Below are positions 45,701-55,867 of a DNA stretch of 64,000 bases, piece after piece. The translations under genes were made by a program, and so were the position numbers. Every line of letters begins with the position of its first letter. Positions within the stretch are counted from its first letter, which is position 1. The stretch is from Pristionchus mayeri. Its lineage: Eukaryota; Nematoda; Chromadorea; Rhabditida; Neodiplogasteridae. The notes beneath the pieces are model-generated. The model saw only the letters and a program-made list of their open reading frames with translations. It was not told the origin of the DNA and did not search any database. The DNA lies in assembly GCA_036245805.1 (NCBI GenBank), contig BTRK01000003.1, positions 32,939,215-33,003,214 of the forward strand. Reading direction: 5' to 3'.

Positions 45701-46183
45701 TCCCCGGAGCACTCCTTTAAGATCACGCTTTAAAACATCTGACATGAAACATGTAAATTGGAACTTCTAATTTGACGAACCTCTAAATTGACATGGGACC
45801 TCTAAATTGATATGATGCCTCTATATCCTTTGGAACCTCTAAATTGAATTCGCCTCAAATGTCATTAGAAATGGAACCTCTAAATTGATTTGGAACCTCT
45901 AATTTGACGAACCGAATGTTAGGGAGTCCCACCACGAAAATTCTGCGCCCTCAATCGAGCACTGTAGCGAATTTAGCCAGAGAAAGAGGCGAGTGTGAAG
46001 TACAGCAAGTGAAACATAAAATAATCGGTCGCGATCCTGCGCTATCAATGAACTTTGCGCTTATGTAAATAGCCTCAAAGTCATCTGTGGTACTTCGGAC
46101 AAAGTGATTTCTGATCGGGTTAGTGGCGTCTACAATATCCACACAGTCACTATGGGTGACTGAACATTCCCCGGAGCACCCCT
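45701..46183 (+). mobile_element. MITE A remnants with embedded 20-bp minisatellite
   Basis: One right end (TTCCCCGGAGCACTCCT before TTAA at 45717-45720) is followed by a short CCTCTAAATTGA array (45752-45912). MITE A interior then starts at GTTAGGGAGTCCCACCACGA and runs to a second right end TTCCCCGGAGCACCCCT with TTAA at 46184-46187. The left terminus of the second copy is replaced by the array. Confidence 0.7.
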
Positions 46184-46189
46184 TTAATC

Positions 46190-47040
46190 ATACATACCAG
46201 TGTAAAGTATGCTAACTGGGCATGCTCATTCATATAATTGAGTATCAGTGTGCCGTCATGTCAAGATGATATGAGCGTCTAATTAAATATTAATTTCAGC
46301 AGAATTACATTTCATAGCCCCGAATGTTTAGCCATTGGCTCAGAAAGCCATATTGTAGTGGACAATGAAGTCCTCTCTAGTCTTAATATTACCGTTAAAC
46401 TTTATGTGGCTACATCTATCCATTCGTGAACAGCAGCAGGATACAGCAAAATTTCAACGAAATCAGCACTTTTTCTAATTCCCAGTTTCCAACGCATTTT
46501 GAAAGTCGGATATTTCGTGAGATTCTGAAAGAGCAACTTGAGTGGTATTACAGATCAAGTAAGCGGATTCAATTGCTAGACCGTATTCAGGGTCCAGCAA
46601 AGTACCTAATAATCGTCATATTTTAAAAATTTTGACTTTTTTCATTATTTATTCCCCTAATATGCTTTCCAAAATTGAATTGATAATGTACGTATTATCT
46701 ACATCTATGCCCACAACTAATGTTAAAAGGAAATTAAAGTCAGGCAAATATGGCTAGAGAAAGTTTAAAAAATATATTAGCGAGAAACTTTTGCAGCAAC
46801 CTAATAAATAAGGTTGCTGCAAAAAACTTGTGTGGAGGGGGGTATGTGTGATATTGCGCATGGATGTAATATCCATTGGCAAGGTGTTTGCCGAGTGAAT
46901 ACATAGTAGAAGTGAAACTCAAGACCGATGTGTGCCTTTTCCACAGGAAATTAGTCCATGGCCGCTTTGAATTTGAATTGGAAAATATTAGGTAGTTGAT
47001 AAGAAAGAATGCATTATTGGTTTGCTTGGCTTTAAATATA
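46190..47040. other. IR3 unique part; no gene recognised
   Basis: A perfect hairpin GCAGCAACCT-AATAAAT-AGGTTGCTGC type lies at 46794-46821. No exon is supported. Confidence 0.4.
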
Positions 47041-47546
47041 AATATATATATATATATTATATTTTATCTACGCTCGGCGGCGCAACGAAAGACGAATAAT
47101 TACTTATGTGTTATGATACAAGAGAGTTGACTCTCCTCACACTGAGGTCGAATACGATAGGAAGGGGGGAATGAGGGGGGAGGAGGTGCAATCGTAAAAT
47201 GCGAAGATCCAATCGGCTGGTCTCATCTGTCTTCGTCTGGTCTTATGGGGAGTTTTATCGAGGAGGAGGCACTCGAGGTAGACCAGGTAGACTCTGCTCC
47301 GAGATCCAGCGTCAGGGGATCTCTAAAGGGGGAGGGGGTGAGAATGAAGGAATGTGGTAAGGCAGTGGAAGGAGGGAATACTATTGGAAAATATATTTCC
47401 GAAAATCAAATTCTAGAGTTATCAATCTCTTCTTGAAGACAGGGATGCTGGGGGATGACAATACATGGGTGGGGAGAGCGTTTAAAATCCTAGCAACTCT
47501 ACGAGAAAAACAATGATATCGAGGTGTGGATTTGGTTTTCTCAATA
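47040..47546 (-). mobile_element. LINE ORF2 C-terminus and 3' end
   Basis: On the minus strand, directly after the mariner, the frame reads IEKTKSTPRYHCFSRRV, then ARILNALPTHV and SIPVFKKRLIT, to a TAG at about 47381. This is the typical C-terminal tail of jockey/CR1-type RT proteins (RxWNxLP). Removing the mariner and one TA joins it in frame with NNFGIY at 48801. The 3' part ends near a (TA)n tract at 47037-47065, which may be the LINE tail. Confidence 0.8.
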
Positions 47547-47548
47547 TA

Positions 47549-48798
47549 TTAGGTTGAACAGAAAGTCTTTATAAACTGTTTTGCTCGATCACTGCTCAGT
47601 GCACGAGACCTTTGGTGTTCCCTCGCCTCTAGTGAATAACTCATGACAAAGGGACTATGTGGTCAACAACTCCCCATTCCACGCCTTTCATTCTGCTACT
47701 AGTAAGATCACGATGTTTGTTCACACGGCCTTGTACATCCGCAACGTTCTGTTATTCGTATTCCTCTCTCACACTACAATGAAGGAATAGGAACGTCAGT
47801 TGGCTGAAGTGTACGATTCATATGCCACTCACTACCAGACCATGCGCAATTGGTACCAACTCTTCGAGAAGGGGGACTTTTCCATGGATGATCATGACCG
47901 GTCTGGGAGGCCACCCGAGCTGGATTTGGATGCGCTACGGATCGTAGTGGAATTGGATCCTTTCCAAATACCCGCGACATGGCAGCCACACTTGGGGTAT
48001 CGCAAAGCACCATCGTAAAATGATTGGTCTCCATTGGCAAGAAGAAGAAGCTAGGCCGTTTCATACTCCACAAATTGACCCAAGACCAGTTTGACCACCG
48101 TGTCGACGATTCCCTTTCTCTACTCACTCTTCACGCTGGAGATCGATGGGTGGACCGTCTCATAACAGGGGTCGATAAGTGGGTCTGCTATGAGAATCAC
48201 CATAGGAAGGCACAGTGGGTGGATGCCAATGAGGCCCCACAGGACGTCGCAAAGCCTGACCTTCACCCTATGAAAATCTTGCTCTCTGCCTGGTGGGGAG
48301 TGGATGGCCCGATTTACTGGGAGCTCCTACCCGAGAAGCGGATAATTACTGGATATGTCTACACTAAACAACTACGGAATCTCAAGAAGAAATCCGCACA
48401 ATCTGCCCTGAACGGCAAGAAAGTGTACTATCAACACGATAACGCCCGACCCCATGTTGTACGGCAGGTCAAGCAGGAGCTGTCCAAATATGGCTGGATG
48501 GTTCTCCCTCATACACCGTATTCTCCTGGCTTGGCCCCTTCGGATGATTGGTTGTTCTCGGATCTGACCCGTCATCTCGATCAGAGATCCTTCACTTCCC
48601 GTGGGGCGATCGAGGCCGCACTCAAGCAATATTTTGATTCGCGCCGAGATGGGTTTTATAAGGAGGGAATCCATAAGTTGCCTGAACGTTGGAGATTTGT
48701 CGTAGATAACAATGGTGCATACGTTTGATTTCGCTCTTGCGCTTTATTGTCAGAAGAATTGAAATAAAAAGTTTATAAAGACTTTCTGTTCAACCTAA
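47549..48798 (+). mobile_element. mariner (DD34D) element copy 1, 1,250 bp
   Basis: The terminal inverted repeats start TTAGGTTGAACAGAAAGTCT and end in the inverse, CAACCTAA. TA duplications are at 47547-47548 and 48799-48800. The size is normal for mariner. It is inserted in the LINE ORF2. The transposase is broken, so the copy is non-autonomous. Confidence 0.95.
47713..48728 (+). pseudogene. mariner transposase, inactivated
   Basis: The expected protein is about 340 residues: an N-terminal HTH pair, a WVPHEL-like linker, and a DD34D catalytic domain. The N-terminal frame starts at the ATG at 47713 (IRNVLLFVF), has an in-frame TAG at 47788, continues through WYQLFEKGDFSMDDHDRSGR, shifts frame near 47960, reads NTRDMAATLGVSQSTIVK, hits TGA at 48021, then runs open to 48728. 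The second and third Asp are present 34 residues apart (QHDNARPH and SPGLAPSDD). The first catalytic site reads TGVDKW instead of TGDEKW. With two stops, one frameshift and this substitution it cannot encode an active enzyme. Confidence 0.9.
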
Positions 48799-48800
48799 TA

Positions 48801-51578
48801 GATTCCAAAGTTGTTGGTCCTTTCTCTTAGGGGAGCAAACAGGAAAAATTTACTTCTATCGAGTATGGTGTCTCCATACATGATCCTACGGGCCAGGACT
48901 AGATCATAAGTGACTCTCCTCTCAAAAAGCGCTTGAAGACCGAGGAAGGACAGACGTTGAGAGTAGGAGGGAAGACCAAGAGGATATGATGGAGATGGAA
49001 AGCATCTATAGTATAGAATACGAGTGAATTTCTCTTGTATTTTCTCAAGCTTCTGACTCTGTTTCTTGATATGAGGGTTCCAGAAGGGGCAAGCGAATTC
49101 AATGTGAGGGAGAACATATGTTTTAAAGCATTTGATAAGGATAGTGGGATCATTAACGGATACAGCACGAAGCATAATATGCATGACAGTGGTGGCTTTT
49201 TTTACACGATCATCAATACTGGCAGAGTTATTTAGGGTGGGCAGTACTTGGACGCCGAGATCGCGTTGTTGAGGGACTTGCTCGAGGATAACATTATTAA
49301 TGAGATAATGAGGAGCATGAGAAGAACCTATGTGGAGATGTGTGCATTTAGATTCGGAGAGAGATAATTGATTGGATACAGTCCATGAATAGATAGCATC
49401 TAGGGCATACTGTAATTGGGCAGTGCGAGAGGCTTTATTTTTACTGGAATAGGAAACATAAATCTTAATGTCATCTGCATATGCTTTCACAAACACATCG
49501 GGGAAGGGAGCAATGACATATGTAATATCAGATATATAAAGAGAGAATAGAATAGGCCCTAGTACAAATCCTTGTGGTACGCCGGAGAGAACAGGGAAGG
49601 ACTTAGATACGGTAGTACCTAACCTTACGGAGAAGTGCCTATCCGTTACAAAATCAGAGATCCAATTTAGAAGGTTACCATTAATACCATAATGCAAGCA
49701 TTTAGAGAGAAGTTTAGGGAAAGGGACGGTGTCAAATGCACGAGAGAAGTCGAGGTAAATAACATCAGTTTGTTCTTTACGAGAATGAGCGAGAGTCCAG
49801 TCATTTTCACAGTCCACAAGGTTAGTAAGAACAGAGGCACCGGATCGAAAACCATGTTGGTAATTAGGGATGATATTGGAACGGTAAAGGTAAGGGGCAA
49901 GCTTATGTTTGACAAGGCGTTCCATTGTTTTAGAGGCAGGAGATAGTATGGCAATAGGGCGATAAGAATTGGGTGACTGGGGATTCTTATTTGGTTTGGG
50001 AATTGGGGTAATGAGTGAGAATTTCCATAATGATGGGACAGTGCCAGTTTCCATACTAATATTGAAGATATCACATAGGGGGAGGGAGAGGGCACGTGCA
50101 CATTTACGAAATACAATCTGAGGAATGTTATCATGACCCGTAGAACATGATGGGGAGAGCTGCTTTAAAGCCTTATGCACGTCATGGGGGAAGAAAGATA
50201 CATTTCTTAGATATGAATGAGAGGAGTGAGATGGAATGGAGGGTACTAATCCGTCATCAAGTGTGAAGTGAGAAGCAAAACGGGATGCGAGAGTATTTGC
50301 TATATCTAAGGTACTAGTTGCGATATTTCCAGAGGAATCAATAAGTTGTTTGGGGATGGATGGCTTCGGTTGGGTAAGGGTACGGATGTGACGGTAGAGA
50401 TCTTTAGTGTTTTTTAGTTTTTTATGTTCGCAAAATTGGTTCCATTTTTTAATTTGGAATAATAGATCTCTACTGCACTTCTCGTATTGAGGGCGAATTG
50501 AGAGTAAATTTTACTTTGTGAACAGAGAATTTCGGTGTTTAATTAGCTTTCGGATATGAGGGGGATAAGAATGGGTAGCAGGCTTAGGGCAGTGATACGG
50601 TACGAAAAGATCAATCGCGTGGTGGATTACAGAGACAAAGTTAAAAATGTTCTCAGGGTCAGGAGCTTGTGAAAATGTTGTAAACCAGTCGAAGGTGAGA
50701 AGGAAGGACGAGAGGTGGTCATAGTTGGCGCGAGCGAAATCTCTAACTAACGATTGAGCGGGAGGGAGGCATCTTGAATCAATTGAGAAGGATATACCAA
50801 AATGATCGGATGTAGGAAAGGAGGGAATTACAGAGGGGTTGTGTACTATGGATGAATCACTAGCAAGTAGCCAATCAATGCATCGATCTATCCTAGTGGG
50901 ACTACGGATTAAATGGCTGAGGTCGGAAGTAGAAACGAAGGAGTGAAGTGATTGTTCTGTGGCTGGAATGGTACTGGAAATGATGTCGCTATTGAAATCT
51001 CCTATGAATATGATTGGGTGGAGACTGGTGGTAAGAAGGTCTGAGAGACCATCAACGAGGTTTTCCGTCTGGGTCGTACTGTAGCTAGGAGGTCGGTACA
51101 CAACACAAAGACGAATGAAAGAGGACGAGGAAGTGAGCAAATCAATGGAGAGGGATTCAAGACTACTATGGATGGAACCGAGGATAGAGTAGTGAAAATG
51201 GTCACGAAGTACAATAAGTGTACCGCCTCCACGGCCATTGGAGCGATCACGTCTAATAGCATGATATGGTAGATCAGCGATTATCAATGAGGTAGGAATA
51301 CGAGAGGTCAGCCATGATTCGGTGATAAACACAATGTCTGGTTGTTCAACCTTTAGAATAGAGTGAAAAGATGGTAGCTTATTGACTAATGATCGGGCGT
51401 TGTAATAGAGACAAGAAATCTTTGGCAGAATATCAGAGGAAGGAGTGGAGGGGGAATCGTATTGAGAAACTAAGCTGGGATAAACAGTTTGGGTCGAGGA
51501 AGAGGGAGATATTGAAGAAAGCGAGGAGAAGATAGGGGTAGGTTTGCAGGGGGATCCTAGTTTCCCTTCATCTCCTTG
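48801..51578 (-). mobile_element. LINE (jockey/CR1-like), EN and RT coding part
   Basis: On the minus strand one reading frame runs from about 51578 to the mariner insertion, broken only by a TAA at 50511-50513. It begins with an APE-type endonuclease (LYYNARSLVNK, VFITESWL, GRGGGT, VVYRPP, GDFNSDI, SDHFGISF). A linker follows, then the RT: STGHDNIP, NSYRPIAIL, HGFRSGAS, VIYLDFSRAFDTVP, SGVPQGFVLGPILF, the YADD box and LSLSESKC. The catalytic Asp residues are present. There is no ORF1 and no start Met before the endonuclease, so the 5' end is truncated near 51560-51580. The tail continues beyond the mariner at 47546. Confidence 0.9.
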
Positions 51579-51680
51579 CTAGCTGTCTTCGCCTTGAATG
51601 CCTGTACCTCTTCCTTCTTCATGAGAACTCCAGCGTAGATCACCCAAATGCCCTTACCTTCCTCAATCAACTTGAAAAAT
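51558..51680 (-). pseudogene. Coding-like fragment KGIWVIYAGVLMKK at the LINE 5' end
   Basis: A minus-strand frame reads FKLIEEGKGIWVIYAGVLM, then KKEEVQAFKAKTASKEM and stops at 51558. It overlaps the start of the LINE frame in another phase, so it may be the host exon into which the LINE inserted. I do not recognise it. Confidence 0.25.
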
Positions 51681-51699
51681 ATGTGCGGTGTGCTTACGC

Positions 51700-52350
51700 T
51701 TCTTATTTTCAGACACGCTTTTTCCATCTCAAAATTGTGCCGATGGATTCGAGGAGATCACGGCGAGCGTTCTTGTTAGTTCGGCTTCTCTGTTATTGCC
51801 CAAATGGAGATAAATGCGAGATTTTGGAATTTCTGCGGCGTTGGACAACTTGAACTGTTTACTGCGTTATCCGTTCACACCGTAGTACGAAGTTAGATGC
51901 GCGAGGAACAGTGATAATGTCGAATGTGTGGTGGAGATGGGTAGTTATAACAATATGTGGTGGCAATGAAACGCAATATCGGCGTGCCATGGTAGGAACT
52001 ACATTTCCTCAGGTGAATCTATTTGGCAGGGGAGTGCAAGTGGTGCCGTTTGCGTACCGTGCGTTAGCTACTTTGTCACTGATGGGTTAATGTCTGTAGG
52101 AATTAGATGATTGTTTTGAAGAGCATGTCTCTGAATTCTGTTGAATGTTTTTGTTATCGCATGGGCGGACAAAAAATTTTGTTGCGCCTGTCTGTTTTGA
52201 TTTCAGCCACTACAAGCTCCATTTTCTGACGTCGTTTACTTTCAGTTTTGCCGTTTTGTTTTATTAAACTCGAAATCCCAACGTTATTGAAGTTTAACGA
52301 TGTCGCTTTGATGTATTGATTCGGCTGCTATCCGCCGGTACCCTTTTTTC
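51700..52350 (-). repeat. Diverged R2 and YGxNET module fragments
   Basis: 51720-51910 has relatives of the IR0 outer arms (GGACAACTTGAACTGTTTAC, compare GACAATTTGAACTGTTCATT at 18426). 51925-52030 reads VVITICGGNETQYRR on the plus strand, a YGxNET module copy. Nothing intact is visible. Confidence 0.4.
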
Positions 52351-52358
52351 CTTTATTA

Positions 52359-52430
52359 TTACGATGAGAATGCCTTGCCCTTTGCAGACGAATCGAGCCT
52401 TCCAAATCTTGTTGTGAAGCTGTTTAGTGC
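52359..52430 (-). pseudogene. Terminal-exon-like fragment LNSFTTRFGRLDSS
   Basis: After TTGTCCAG on the minus strand the frame reads ALNSFTTRFGRLDSSAKG, then KAFSS-stop. The clean acceptor and basic residues suggest a real or former terminal exon of an unknown protein. Confidence 0.25.
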
Positions 52431-52479
52431 CTGGACAAGATGTCCAAGTCAATCTGATTGCATTTTTTATGGAAAATTG

Positions 52480-52615
52480 GGCTCTGTCTGGTTTGGGGGG
52501 ACATATAGGGGTCCTGACTGATTTGGGGGGGGGCATATCGTCGGTTTGGGGGGACATATCGTTGGTTTGGGGGGGGGGGCATATCGTCGGTTTCAGGGGA
52601 CATATCAAGCATTTC
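52480..52615. repeat. G-run repeat (TTTGGGGGGACATAT)
   Basis: Five irregular units of TTTGGGG(n) with ACATAT or GCATATCGTCGG. G-runs reach 10-12. A related block is at 55523-55625, where the units are arranged as an inverted pair about CATATG. The motif TCTGTCTGGTTTGGGGGGAC occurs in both. Confidence 0.8.
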
Positions 52616-52791
52616 GGCTTAAACCGTTGAGGGTGAATCGTTAGGAGATCATTCCATAGTCGAGCAATATGCACAGCCTATCATGAATAGTGTTCTCCCC
52701 CAAGAATTTAAACTTTTGCGTGATGCCAATCTCGGTGAAATGGGCAGATAAGAAATGAATGATGCCTCTGATTCTGCCCTCATCACAACTA

Positions 52792-54041
52792 TTAGGTTGA
52801 ACAGAAAGTCTTTATAAACTTTTTATTTCAATTCTTCTGACAATAAAGCGCAAGAGCGAAATCAAACGTATGCACCATTGTTATCTACGACAAATCTCCA
52901 ACGTTCAGGCAACTTATGGATTCCCTCCTTATAAAACCCATCTCGGCGCGAATCAAAATATTGCTTGAGTGCGGCCTCGATCGCCCCACGGGAAGTGAAG
53001 GATCTCTGATCGAGATGACGGGTCAGATCCGAGAACAACCAATCATCCGAAGGGGCCAAGCCAGGAGAATACGGTGTATGAGGGAGAACCATCCAGCCAT
53101 ATTTGGACAGCTCCTGCTTGACCTGCCGTACAACATGGGGTCGGGCGTTATCGTGTTGATAGTACACTTTCTTGCCGTTCAGGGCAGATTGTGCGGATTT
53201 CTTCTTGAGATTCCGTAGTTGTTTAGTGTAGACATATCCAGTAATTATCCGCTTCTCGGGTAGGAGCTCCCAGTAAATCGGGCCATCCACTCCCCACCAG
53301 GCAGAGAGCAAGATTTTCATAGGGTGAAGGTCAGGCTTTGCGACGTCCTGTGGGGCCTCATTGGCATCCACCCACTGTGCCTTCCTATGGTGATTCTCAT
53401 AGCAGACCCACTTATCGACCCCTGTTATGAGACGGTCCACCCATCGATCTCCAGCGTGAAGAGTGAGTAGAGAAAGGGAATCGTCGACACGGTGGTCAAA
53501 CTGGTCTTGGGTCAATTTGTGGAGTATGAAACGGCCTAGCTTCTTCTTCTTGCCAATGGAGACCAATCATTTTACGATGGTGCTTTGCGATACCCCAAGT
53601 GTGGCTGCCATGTCGCGGGTATTTGGAAAGGATCCAATTCCACTACGATCCGTAGCGCATCCAAATCCAGCTCGGGTGGCCTCCCAGACCGGTCATGATC
53701 ATCCATGGAAAAGTCCCCCTTCTCGAAGAGTTGGTACCAATTGCGCATGGTCTGGTAGTGAGTGGCATATGAATCGTACACTTCAGCCAACTGACGTTCC
53801 TATTCCTTCATTGTAGTGTGAGAGAGGAATACGAATAACAGAACGTTGCGGATGTACAAGGCCGTGTGAACAAACATCGTGATCTTACTAGTAGCAGAAT
53901 GAAAGGCGTGGAATGGGGAGTTGTTGACCACATAGTCCCTTTGTCATGAGTTATTCACTAGAGGCGAGGGAACACCAAAGGTCTCGTGCACTGAGCAGTG
54001 ATCGAGCAAAACAGTTTATAAAGACTTTCTGTTCAACCTAA
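52792..54041 (-). mobile_element. mariner (DD34D) element copy 2, 1,250 bp
   Basis: Inverse of 47549-48798, with the same ends and TA at 52790-52791 and 54042-54043. The outer flank is the duplicated LINE 3' end. The inner flank (CCCTCATCACAACTA) is unrelated to the LINE sequence that borders copy 1. Confidence 0.95.
52862..53877 (-). pseudogene. mariner transposase copy 2, same lesions
   Basis: Mirror image of 47713-48728, with the same stop codons, frameshift and TGVDKW. Shared lesions show that it was duplicated after inactivation. Confidence 0.9.
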
Positions 54042-55867
54042 TATATTGAGAAAACCAAATCCACACCTCGATATCATTGTTTTTCTCGTAGAGTTGCTAG
54101 GATTTTAAACGCTCTCCCCACCCATGTATTGTCATCCCCCAGCATCCCTGTCTTCAAGAAGAGATTGATAACTCTAGAATTTGATTTTCGGAAATATATT
54201 TTCCAATAGTATTCCCTCCTTCCACTGCCTTACCACATTCCTTCATTCTCACCCCCTCCCCCTTTAGAGATCCCCTGACGCTGGATCTCGGAGCAGAGTC
54301 TACCTGGTCTACCTCGAGTGCCTCCTCCTCGATAAAACTCCCCATAAGACCAGACGAAGACAGATGAGACCAGCCGATTGGATCTTCGCATTTTACGATT
54401 GCACCTCCTCCCCCCTCATTCCCCCCTTCCTATCGTATTCGACCTCAGTGTGAGGAGAGTCAACTCTCTTGTATCATAACACATAAGTAATTATTCGTCT
54501 TTCGTTGCGCCGCCGAGCGTAGATAAAATATAATATATATATATATATTTATATTTAAAGCCAAGCAAACCAATAATGCATTCTTTCTTATCAACTACCT
54601 AATATTTTCCAATTCAAATTCAAAGCGGCCATGGACTAATTTCCTGTGGAAAAGGCACACATCGGTCTTGAGTTTCACTTCTACTATGTATTCACTCGGC
54701 AAACACCTTGCCAATGGATATTACATCCATGCGCAATATCACACATACCCCCCTCCACACAAGTTTTTTGCAGCAACCTTATTTATTAGGTTGCTGCAAA
54801 AGTTTCTCGCTAATATATTTTTTAAACTTTCTCTAGCCATATTTGCCTGACTTTAATTTCCTTTTAACATTAGTTGTGGGCATAGATGTAGATAATACGT
54901 ACATTATCAATTCAATTTTGGAAAGCATATTAGGGGAATAAATAATGAAAAAAGTCAAAATTTTTAAAATATGACGATTATTAGGTACTTTGCTGGACCC
55001 TGAATACGGTCTAGCAATTGAATCCGCTTACTTGATCTGTAATACCACTCAAGTTGCTCTTTCAGAATCTCACGAAATATCCGACTTTCAAAATGCGTTG
55101 GAAACTGGGAATTAGAAAAAGTGCTGATTTCGTTGAAATTTTGCTGTATCCTGCTGCTGTTCACGAATGGATAGATGTAGCCACATAAAGTTTAACGGTA
55201 ATATTAAGACTAGAGAGGACTTCATTGTCCACTACAATATGGCTTTCTGAGCCAATGGCTAAACATTCGGGGCTATGAAATGTAATTCTGCTGAAATTAA
55301 TATTTAATTAGACGCTCATATCATCTTGACATGACGGCACACTGATACTCAATTATATGAATGAGCATGCCCAGTTAGCATACTTTACACTGGTATGTAT
55401 GATTAAAGGGGTGCTCCGGGGAATGTTCAGTCACCCATAGTGACTGTGTGGATATTGTAGAGAAAATCGCTAAAATTCATTTTAAAGTAATTTTTGGACC
55501 TTTTGCAATATTAGGAACGTTAGATTTGGGGGGGGGGGCATATCGTCGGTTTTGGGGGGCATATGTCCCCCAAACAAACACTGTCCCCCCAAACCAGACA
55601 GAGCCGAAAATTGGCCATTTAATGCCCACCGATAGTATTATATTTTTTATCTTGTTTACCCCTTCCAGGTCTCCAATAATTAAAATGGAGATGTTTGTAT
55701 CAATATACGCTAAGAATGAAACATATAAATGGTGTGTGATAGTAGGAGCCTCATTGCTCTTGTTTGCGATCTTTCCCCCGTTTTAAAAATAAATGAACCA
55801 ATATCAAAACAAATCCTTAAAGGATAAGGAACTGATGAATTGATTTCATTTTTTTTCTTTTCCTGTA

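Larger units (their letters stand above)
46129..48798 (+). repeat. Inverted repeat IR3, left arm (2,670 bp)
   Basis: Inverse of 52792-55461 (sum 101590). I saw no difference between the arms. The outer end lies inside MITE A, and the inner end coincides with the terminal base of the mariner element. The arm contains the MITE A end, unique sequence (46190-47040), the LINE 3' end and mariner 1. Confidence 0.97.
52792..55461 (-). repeat. Inverted repeat IR3, right arm (2,670 bp)
   Basis: Inverse of 46129-48798: mariner 2, LINE 3' end (54044-54550), unique sequence, and the first 55 bp of MITE A (from 55407, TTAA at 55403-55406). It breaks off inside MITE A at GATATTGTAG. Confidence 0.97.
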
